From positions 1 through 7,138 of the forward strand of contig JAESUK010000139.1 in assembly GCA_016763095.1 (NCBI GenBank): a DNA stretch of 7,138 nucleotides, in the 5' to 3' direction. The notes beneath the pieces are model-generated. The model did not search any database and was not told the DNA's origin. It saw only the letters and a list, made by a program, of their open reading frames with translations. The position numbers were made by a program, and so were the translations under genes. The stretch is from Alphaproteobacteria bacterium (lineage in GTDB: Bacteria; Pseudomonadota; Alphaproteobacteria; Micavibrionales; Micavibrionaceae). This document shows positions 1-4,592 of the stretch, piece by piece (position 1 is the stretch's first letter; each line of letters starts with the position of its first letter).

Positions 1-1
1 T

Positions 2-955
2 GCACCCTCTGTTAAGCGAGGCGAAGATCCAACTGTGTATGATGATCGCTTATCACAATCTGTGATGGCCTTTCAAACGCTTCGTGGATTAAAGGCAGAT
101 GGGATCATTGGTCGTAAAACAATAGATGCAATGAATAGAACGCTGAAAAATAAGCGGGATCAAATCATTGTAAACTTAGAGCGTATTCGTTGGCTTGAAG
201 CAGATATGCCATCTAAATATTTAGTTGTTAATATTCCCGCACAGACTTTATGGGCAATTGACGATGATAAGGTCGAAATAGAAATGCCTGTGATCATTGG
301 GCGCTATAAGAGGCAAACCAACAGCTTTGTTTCAAGAGTAACTGGTGTGCGCTTAAATCCTACATGGACAGTGCCAGAGACCATTAAGTTTGAGGATTAC
401 CTTCCAAAGTTATCGGAAGACCCAAACTACTTAAACGATAAGGGCGTAGAGTTTATTTGGGGAAGAGGCGCAGATGCTTTGTCATTACCTCCAGAGTCTA
501 TTCAATGGGAACACCTCTCTAGAGCGGATATCAAATCTATTCGGATGGTGCAGGGACCAGGAGCGAATAATCCATTGGGGCGAATACGCCTTCATATGCC
601 AAACCAATTCAATATTTATCTACATGATACGAATAATCGTGCAAAGTTCTTGCGTGAGGATCGTGCTTTAAGCTCGGGTTGCGTGCGTATGTATGAGCCA
701 AAAAAAATAGCGAAGTTTGTTCTTTCAGAGAATAAAAACTGGTCAGATGAGAAGATGCTGAAAATTTTAGATAAGGGCGAGATGGTTGATATTGGGGCAC
801 AATTAAAGATACCCGTGTATATCCTGTATCAAACTATATGGGCAGGCAAAGACGGTAAGCTCATATATGGTAGAGATATATATGATCGCGATAAAGATCT
901 TCTTAGAGTGTTGAAAAAGTATAAGGGTGTGTATGAGGGTAAAAAAGACACCTAA
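2..955 (+). CDS. ycbB: L,D-transpeptidase, YcbB family (5' end outside window)
   Basis: This enzyme forms 3-3 (mDAP-mDAP) cross-links in peptidoglycan and acts in the periplasm. The frame is open to the left edge, so 317 C-terminal residues are visible; the GTG at 35 is internal, because residues on both sides of it belong to one peptidoglycan-binding domain (visible residues about 8-45, with FQTLRGLKADGIIG). The YkuD-type catalytic domain runs from about residue 71 to 245. It carries LHDT with His208 and SSGCVR with the nucleophile Cys227 (codon 680-682), spaced as in YcbB/LdtD. The tail, with YILYQTIWAGKDG and GRDIYDRD, matches the family's C-terminus. The signal anchor expected in the family would lie upstream and cannot be seen. 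The next gene encodes a MepK-type endopeptidase, which cuts the bonds this enzyme makes. The family call is firm; exact orthology to E. coli LdtD is less so. Confidence 0.93.
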   Translation, partial: APSVKRGEDPTVYDDRLSQSVMAFQTLRGLKADGIIGRKTIDAMNRTLKNKRDQIIVNLERIRWLEADMPSKYLVVNIPAQTLWAIDDDKVEIEMPVIIGRYKRQTNSFVSRVTGVRLNPTWTVPETIKFEDYLPKLSEDPNYLNDKGVEFIWGRGADALSLPPESIQWEHLSRADIKSIRMVQGPGANNPLGRIRLHMPNQFNIYLHDTNNRAKFLREDRALSSGCVRMYEPKKIAKFVLSENKNWSDEKMLKILDKGEMVDIGAQLKIPVYILYQTIWAGKDGKLIYGRDIYDRDKDLLRVLKKYKGVYEGKKDT

Positions 956-960
956 TAGGC

Positions 961-986
961 TGTTTTTTAATAAAAAAACATTTTTT
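961..986 (+). terminator. Weak AT-rich hairpin with T-run after the transpeptidase gene
   Basis: Eight-base arms TGTTTTTT (961-968) and AAAAAACA (973-980) pair perfectly around a four-base AATA loop and are followed by six Ts (981-986). The hairpin starts five bases after the stop codon, where an intrinsic terminator would be expected. The stem is almost all A-T, so its stability is low and termination may be partial. A strong promoter follows within 15 bases, which fits a transcription unit boundary here. Confidence 0.4.
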
Positions 987-999
987 ATACTCAATTTAC

Positions 1000-1028
1000 T
1001 TGAAACCGATTCGATTATTTTATATAAT
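1000..1028 (+). promoter_or_regulatory. Sigma70-type promoter for mepK
   Basis: TTGAAA at 1000-1005 and TATAAT at 1023-1028 are separated by exactly 17 bases. The -10 is a perfect match to consensus and the -35 matches five of six positions. Transcription would start near 1035, giving a leader of about 127 bases before the mepK ATG at 1162. The spacer holds a small tandem repeat, CGATT twice (1007-1016). This is the best promoter in the window and suggests that mepK is transcribed separately from the upstream transpeptidase gene, at least in part. Confidence 0.72.
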
Positions 1029-1104
1029 GAGACGTGGGCATTCGCTCGCTTTTTAATATTCTGTCTTTTAATTTACTTCTTTTTTTGTTAACACTCTCCT
1101 CTGT

Positions 1105-1137
1105 ATGGTCATCTTGGCTTTAATTTAAAATGACCAT
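1105..1137 (+). promoter_or_regulatory. Inverted repeat / stem-loop in the predicted mepK leader
   Basis: ATGGTCAT (1105-1112) and ATGACCAT (1130-1137) are perfect inverted copies 17 bases apart. In RNA, an inner stem TTTA (1119-1122) with TAAA (1126-1129) can stack directly on the outer one, leaving a six-base bulge on the 5' side. The element lies about 70 bases after the predicted transcription start and 24 bases before the ATG. It could be an operator or an RNA stem. It does not cover the weak ribosome-binding site at 1145-1150, and no T-run follows, so it is not a terminator. Its function is unknown. Confidence 0.4.
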
Positions 1138-1161
1138 CCTCGAAATAGGTAACTCGTAATT

Positions 1162-1749
1162 ATGACATCTGATTTAATACTTGAAAAATTATTACTCGAA
1201 GAAAATGTGGATCGCCGTTTGTTTCTTAAAGGTGCACTAACATTATCTGCCGCGGCTCTTATTTCTACAATTGGCGTAACGCCAGCATTTGCGGCATCCA
1301 AAGGTGGGCGCTATAATTTCGCTGTGCACAACATGCACACAGGGGATACATACAAAGGTGTATACCGTGTAGGAAATAAATATTTACCAGAAGCCTTTGA
1401 GCAAATAAACCACGCGCTTCGTGACCATCGTACTGGGGACGTGTTCCCAATTGATCCACGGATTATTGATATCGCCGCAGCCGTTCATAGAATGTCAGGC
1501 TCTAAAAAAGAATTTCAAATCCTTTCAGGGTACCGTTCACCAAAAACCAACAACAAACTTCGTGGTAGAAGCAAGGGCGTAGCAAAACAGTCACTACACA
1601 TGTCTGGTCAAGCTATGGATCTTAAGTTACCCGATGTTTCAAACAGCCGTTTACGCCAATTAGCGATTAAATTGAAGGCTGGTGGGGTTGGTTATTATCC
1701 TCGTAGTGGCTTCATTCATGTTGACTCTGGCCAATTCAGAACCTGGTAA
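1162..1749 (+). CDS. mepK: Murein DD/LD-endopeptidase MepK (YcbK, DUF882/M15 family), Tat-exported
   Basis: This is a 195-residue periplasmic zinc peptidase; E. coli MepK (YcbK) preferentially cuts 3-3 peptidoglycan cross-links. The N-terminus has a twin-arginine signal: DRRLFLKG with Arg18-Arg19, then a hydrophobic stretch (about 25-40) and a likely signal peptidase site after AFA at 42-44. The mature part contains LSGYRSPKTNN (121-131), LHMSGQAMD with probable zinc ligands His146 and Asp153, and GGVGYYPRSGFIHVD with His186. The order and spacing closely match E. coli YcbK, including the C-terminal aromatic after the HVD motif. The ATG at 1162 follows a weak site (ATAGGT, 1145-1150). The gene follows a YcbB-type transpeptidase, the same adjacency as in E. 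coli, and has its own promoter, so synthesis of the cutter may be set independently of the maker. Confidence 0.92.
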   Translation: MTSDLILEKLLLEENVDRRLFLKGALTLSAAALISTIGVTPAFAASKGGRYNFAVHNMHTGDTYKGVYRVGNKYLPEAFEQINHALRDHRTGDVFPIDPRIIDIAAAVHRMSGSKKEFQILSGYRSPKTNNKLRGRSKGVAKQSLHMSGQAMDLKLPDVSNSRLRQLAIKLKAGGVGYYPRSGFIHVDSGQFRTW

Positions 1750-1787
1750 TATTGCTTTTTTCCTTATTCGTTATTAATGTATGCTCT

Positions 1788-1810
1788 AAATCTCAAACAT
1801 GAGTTTTTTT
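1788..1810 (+). terminator. Possible weak terminator between mepK and folK
   Basis: CTCA (1792-1795) and TGAG (1800-1803) form a short stem around AACA. It can extend through a T-T mismatch into AAA/TTT and is followed by a run of seven Ts (1804-1810). The stem is very short, so this may be chance in AT-rich sequence. If real, it would end mepK transcription immediately before the folK ribosome-binding site, and I found no convincing promoter for folK in this gap. Confidence 0.22.
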
Positions 1811-1814
1811 AGAT

Positions 1815-1829
1815 AGGAGCATTATTGTG
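1815..1829 (+). promoter_or_regulatory. Ribosome-binding site fixing the GTG start of folK
   Basis: AGGAG at 1815-1819 lies seven bases before the GTG at 1827. This clear Shine-Dalgarno site decides for the GTG start. The protein then begins MILIGLGANL, the standard beginning of the HPPK fold, so no upstream extension is needed. Confidence 0.75.
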
Positions 1830-2363
1830 ATATTAATTGGGCTTGGCGCAAATTTACCAAGTGAGTATGGAACGCCTGCGGAAACGTTAGAAGCCGCAAA
1901 AACAGCTCTAAACGATCATGGCATATCTATTGTCAAAGCGTCCTCTACATATTTATCTGCCCCTGTACCAGTAAGCGATGCGCCTTGGTATGCAAACGCC
2001 GTTGTTGCAGTTAAAACAGACTTAACGTCCCGTATTCTCTTAACCGCGCTGAATAACATAGAAGCAGAATTTGGGCGTATAAGAACATATCGCAATGCCC
2101 CCCGTATTCTTGACCTTGATATTATTGCCTTTAACGATGAAGTTATTGGTAATGAGGGCTCGCATTTGTGCTTGCCTCATCCTCGTATGCATGACCGTGC
2201 TTTTGTTTTAAAACCTTTGATAGATATTGCGCCGACATGGATACACCCTGTTTTAAAATTATCAGTCTCGGAACTCGTCGAGAAGGGCATGCAAACCCAA
2301 GCGGATGTCTTTGAACAGACAATCTCCCTTGAAAAAGGTGAATCATACCGTGTGGCAGGATAG
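1827..2363 (+). CDS. folK: 2-amino-4-hydroxy-6-hydroxymethyldihydropteridine pyrophosphokinase (HPPK)
   Basis: FolK transfers pyrophosphate from ATP to 6-hydroxymethyl-7,8-dihydropterin in the cytoplasm, giving the substrate used by FolP. The 178-residue product starts MILIGLGANLP and has SAPVPVSDAPWYANAVV (44-60, the pterin-side loop region), EAEFGRIRTYRNAPR (79-93) and LDLDI with Asp96 and Asp98, the magnesium ligands equivalent to Asp95 and Asp97 of E. coli HPPK. LPHPRMHDRAFVLKPL (116-131) is the conserved C-terminal motif. It is slightly longer than E. coli FolK (159 residues) because of its C-terminal tail. The start is GTG, with a good AGGAG site. The stop codon is one base from the folP ATG, so the two are almost certainly co-transcribed and probably translationally coupled. 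Confidence 0.95.
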   Translation: MILIGLGANLPSEYGTPAETLEAAKTALNDHGISIVKASSTYLSAPVPVSDAPWYANAVVAVKTDLTSRILLTALNNIEAEFGRIRTYRNAPRILDLDIIAFNDEVIGNEGSHLCLPHPRMHDRAFVLKPLIDIAPTWIHPVLKLSVSELVEKGMQTQADVFEQTISLEKGESYRVAG

Positions 2364-2364
2364 A

Positions 2365-3183
2365 ATGAGCAATAACAAGCTTGTTATTATGGGGATAGTT
2401 AATGTCACACCAGATAGCTTCTCTGATGGTGGACAGTACCTCAATGTAGAGCGCGCGGTTGCACATGCTTTGCGTTTAGATGCGGAAGGTGCTGATATAT
2501 TGGACATTGGTGGAGAGTCTACACGCCCAGGAGCAACGCCTATATCCCATCAAGAGGAGCTTGACCGCGTTATCCCAGTGATAGAGGCTTTAACACAAAA
2601 GACCAATAAGACCATCTCAATAGATACGCGCCATACATCTGTGATGACAGAAGCTGTAAAGGCAGGAGCAAGCTTCATCAATGATGTAAACGCGCTATGC
2701 GATAATGGCGCATTAGCATTAGCAGCAAAATACAATGTTCCTGTGTGCTTAATGCATATGCAAAAACAGCCTGAAAATATGCAAGATGAACCATCCTACA
2801 GTGATATTGTCACAGAAGTCTTTGCGTTTTTAGAACAACGTATTTCGGCATGTGTTGAGGCAGGCATTGATAAGAAAAAAATTGTGGTAGATGTCGGGAT
2901 TGGATTTGGGAAAACACTAGATCACAACCTTGCTCTTTTAAAGAACATAGAACGCTTTCATGCTTTAAATGTTCCTATCCTCCTAGGAACATCACGTAAG
3001 CGCTTTATCGGTGAGATTTCAGGGCAGGAGAATGCATCCGAACGTCTCGGTGGATCAATATCCTCTGCTTTATATGGACGGCAACATGGCGTGAAAATGT
3101 TTAGAGTGCATGACGTGGCTCAAACACAGCAAGCATTCGATGTCTTCTTGGCAATTGATGGGCACCACGTCGCAGGGGACTGA
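2365..3183 (+). CDS. folP: Dihydropteroate synthase
   Basis: FolP joins the pterin pyrophosphate made by FolK to p-aminobenzoate to form dihydropteroate; it is the sulfonamide target. The 272-residue product is a full-length TIM-barrel DHPS. Visible motifs are MGIVNVTPDSFSDGG (9-23), ADILDIGGESTRPGA (43-57), SIDTR with Asp87, INDVNAL with Asp107, CLMHM (128-132), GIGFGK (178-183), GTSRKRF with Lys212 and FRVHD with Arg247 and His249. I chose the ATG at 2365 because MSNNKLVIMGIVN is a normal DHPS beginning and AGGA lies at 2357-2360. An ATG at 2305 in the same frame would overlap folK by 59 bases and add 20 residues unlike the family. One oddity: the usual DPG of the pterin site reads Asp176-Val177-Gly178. 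The last 64 bases overlap the oppositely oriented phosphatase gene. Confidence 0.95.
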   Translation: MSNNKLVIMGIVNVTPDSFSDGGQYLNVERAVAHALRLDAEGADILDIGGESTRPGATPISHQEELDRVIPVIEALTQKTNKTISIDTRHTSVMTEAVKAGASFINDVNALCDNGALALAAKYNVPVCLMHMQKQPENMQDEPSYSDIVTEVFAFLEQRISACVEAGIDKKKIVVDVGIGFGKTLDHNLALLKNIERFHALNVPILLGTSRKRFIGEISGQENASERLGGSISSALYGRQHGVKMFRVHDVAQTQQAFDVFLAIDGHHVAGD

Positions 3184-3773
3184 ACAACTTTCCCGTCAAT
3201 TTCATCAAACACATACACCTTCCAAGGTGCTTTTTCATTTTCAGCCCATGGCTCAAAGTAATGAAGGTGGCAATTGTTGACAACGATTTGACCGTCTTGC
3301 CCAAGAAAGCGTTGCATCTGATGCATAAAACCACCATGCGCAACGATGAGCACAGGCTCGTTATGTGATCTGATTACATCAGGAAATATAGTCATCATTC
3401 TATCGAAAAACATTTGTCGAGATTCCCCTCCATCAGGTGTTTCTCCCCGTGAGAGAAGTGCAAGCACTTCGTCCCACCCATAATTTCCTTCATAGGTACC
3501 AACATGATGTTCTCGAAGCTCTTTATCTTCTGTTATTTCTAGGTTTAGGGCATTGTTAACCGCATGGGCTGTGTCGCGTGCTCTTGAGAGGTCACTATGG
3601 AATATACGTGTTGGCTTAACCTCAAGGCGTTCACAGATTCGAGAGAGGTGTTCTGCTTGTGATCGTCCTTTTGGCGTAAGAGGGCTATCTAGCCAACCGG
3701 CCACTTGGCTGGCGACATTTGCCTCTGTTTCTCCGTGGCGTACAAAATAGAAAGGGATAAGCGGGAGAGACAT
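3120..3773 (-). CDS. Histidine phosphatase family protein (phosphoglycerate mutase-like)
   Basis: This 217-residue protein of the phosphoglycerate mutase-like superfamily has no visible signal peptide or membrane segment, so it is probably cytosolic. It shows FVRHGETEAN (10-19) with Arg12 and the phosphorylated His13, SDLSRARDTA (60-69), acidic Glu88 in LREHHVGTYEG, PDGGES (113-118) and VAHGGFMH (144-151) with the second catalytic His146. All core residues are present, so it should be active. Substrate specificity cannot be read from these motifs: GpmB-like, alpha-ribazole phosphatase and sugar phosphate phosphatases all fit. The ATG complement at 3771-3773 has an AGAGGA site at 3785-3780, six bases away. 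It converges on folP with a 64-base overlap and diverges from recO. Its last 21 residues, ending in NACCV, lie in the overlap and look like a poorly constrained tail. Confidence 0.9.
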   Translation of the reverse strand: MSLPLIPFYFVRHGETEANVASQVAGWLDSPLTPKGRSQAEHLSRICERLEVKPTRIFHSDLSRARDTAHAVNNALNLEITEDKELREHHVGTYEGNYGWDEVLALLSRGETPDGGESRQMFFDRMMTIFPDVIRSHNEPVLIVAHGGFMHQMQRFLGQDGQIVVNNCHLHYFEPWAENEKAPWKVYVFDEIDGKVVQSPATWCPSIAKKTSNACCV

Positions 3774-3779
3774 AGTGTT

Positions 3780-3785
3780 TCCTCT
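3780..3785 (-). promoter_or_regulatory. Ribosome-binding site of the histidine phosphatase gene
   Basis: Read on the minus strand, AGAGGA occupies 3785 down to 3780 and is six bases from the ATG at 3773. It is a good Shine-Dalgarno match at normal spacing and supports this start, with the family motif FVRHGE beginning at residue 10. Confidence 0.65.
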
Positions 3786-3811
3786 GGTTGTTTGTTTTAA
3801 AACCCTCCATA

Positions 3812-3841
3812 TTTATAACGATGGAAGCATGGACAGATCAA
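3812..3841 (-). promoter_or_regulatory. Candidate promoter of the histidine phosphatase gene, overlapping the recO start
   Basis: On the minus strand, TTGATC (3841-3836) and TATAAA (3817-3812) are 18 bases apart, matching four and five of the six consensus positions. Transcription would begin near 3805, giving a leader of about 31 bases that contains the AGAGGA site. The -35 lies inside codons 6-7 of recO, so the two divergent genes would share their control region. The evidence is positional and sequence-based only. Confidence 0.42.
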
Positions 3842-4585
3842 GGAATTATTGTATCACTTCGCCCGCATGGCGAGGGTGGCGCAGTTGTGTCCATTCTGAC
3901 CGAGCATCACGGACGGCATGCAGGCTATGTGCATGGAGCACAATCTGCAAAGAAACGCGCGATCTTAGAGCCTGGGACAGAGGTCGCAATTGATTGGCAG
4001 GCACGCACAGAAGATCAACTTGGAACATATAAACTTGAGCAGATGAAAAGCTGGTCCTCTTATGTTCTGGATGAGGCAGGAAAGCTGTCTGCACTTCTTT
4101 CCGCATGTCATCTGTGTGAACAGGCCTTGCCAGAGCGAGAAATGCACCAAGAGCTATATTACGGCACACAATCTATGTTGGAAATGTTGCAACAAGATAT
4201 CTGGGGCGAGGCATATGTGATGTGGGAGATTGCACTACTGCGTGATCTAGGCTTTGCAATTGATTTGTCAAAATGTGCCGCAGGCGGAAATGATGAGGAC
4301 CTTATGTATATCAGTCCTAAGTCGGGGCGGGCAGTAAGCCGAATTGCAGGCGAGCCATATAAGGATAAACTTCTTCGCCTTCCTGATTTTCTTAAGAAAA
4401 ATAAAGGCGGAAGCAATCTTCTTGGCACACCAGAAGACCTCCTCACAGGGCTAAAATTAACAGGTTATTTCTTAGAACACTGGGTTTTTGCACAGCATTC
4501 TAAAGGAATGCCCGAGGCACGCTTGCGTTTTCAAGCGCAATTTGCCAAAAAGATAGAAACAATTTCACAAAAAGACTGCGCATAA
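3821..4585 (+). CDS. recO: DNA repair protein RecO
   Basis: RecO works with RecR (and RecF) to load RecA onto SSB-coated single-stranded DNA during gap repair; it is cytosolic. The 254-residue product begins MEAWTDQGIIVSLRPHGEGGAVVSIL, the oligonucleotide-binding fold entry typical of the family, continues with HGRHAGYVHGA (30-40), and has an alpha-helical C-terminal domain with WEIALLRDLGF (135-145) and YISPKSGRAVSRIAGEPY (163-180). The four-cysteine zinc finger of many RecO proteins is absent, with only Cys152 left in that region, a form I associate with alphaproteobacteria. The ATG at 3821 is chosen for homology; an in-frame TTG at 3788 would add 11 atypical residues. No Shine-Dalgarno site precedes the ATG. 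parC follows seven bases after the stop, as in other alphaproteobacteria, where era often precedes recO; here the phosphatase gene stands there instead. Confidence 0.93.
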   Translation: MEAWTDQGIIVSLRPHGEGGAVVSILTEHHGRHAGYVHGAQSAKKRAILEPGTEVAIDWQARTEDQLGTYKLEQMKSWSSYVLDEAGKLSALLSACHLCEQALPEREMHQELYYGTQSMLEMLQQDIWGEAYVMWEIALLRDLGFAIDLSKCAAGGNDEDLMYISPKSGRAVSRIAGEPYKDKLLRLPDFLKKNKGGSNLLGTPEDLLTGLKLTGYFLEHWVFAQHSKGMPEARLRFQAQFAKKIETISQKDCA

Positions 4586-4592
4586 GACAATA

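Noticed and set aside
35..955. GTG at 35 as the start of the transpeptidase gene
   Set aside because: The same frame is open to the left edge, and the residues before it continue the peptidoglycan-binding domain. The gene is truncated by the window rather than starting here.
1027..1056. Nine-codon leader peptide (MRRGHSLAF) upstream of mepK
   Set aside because: Its ATG overlaps the -10 element and lies before the predicted transcription start, and it has no ribosome-binding site, so it is unlikely to be translated.
2305..2364. ATG at 2305 as the folP start
   Set aside because: It would overlap folK by 59 bases, has no Shine-Dalgarno site and adds 20 residues unlike DHPS. ATG 2365 gives a standard N-terminus preceded by AGGA.
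3792..3819. Plus-strand promoter TTGTTT-16-TATAAC for recO
   Set aside because: The -10 ends one base before the ATG, so RNA would begin after the start codon. The TATAA-like word is better explained as part of the minus-strand promoter.
3788..3820. TTG at 3788 as the recO start
   Set aside because: The extra 11 residues are not RecO-like and no ribosome-binding site precedes them; the ATG at 3821 gives the typical beginning.
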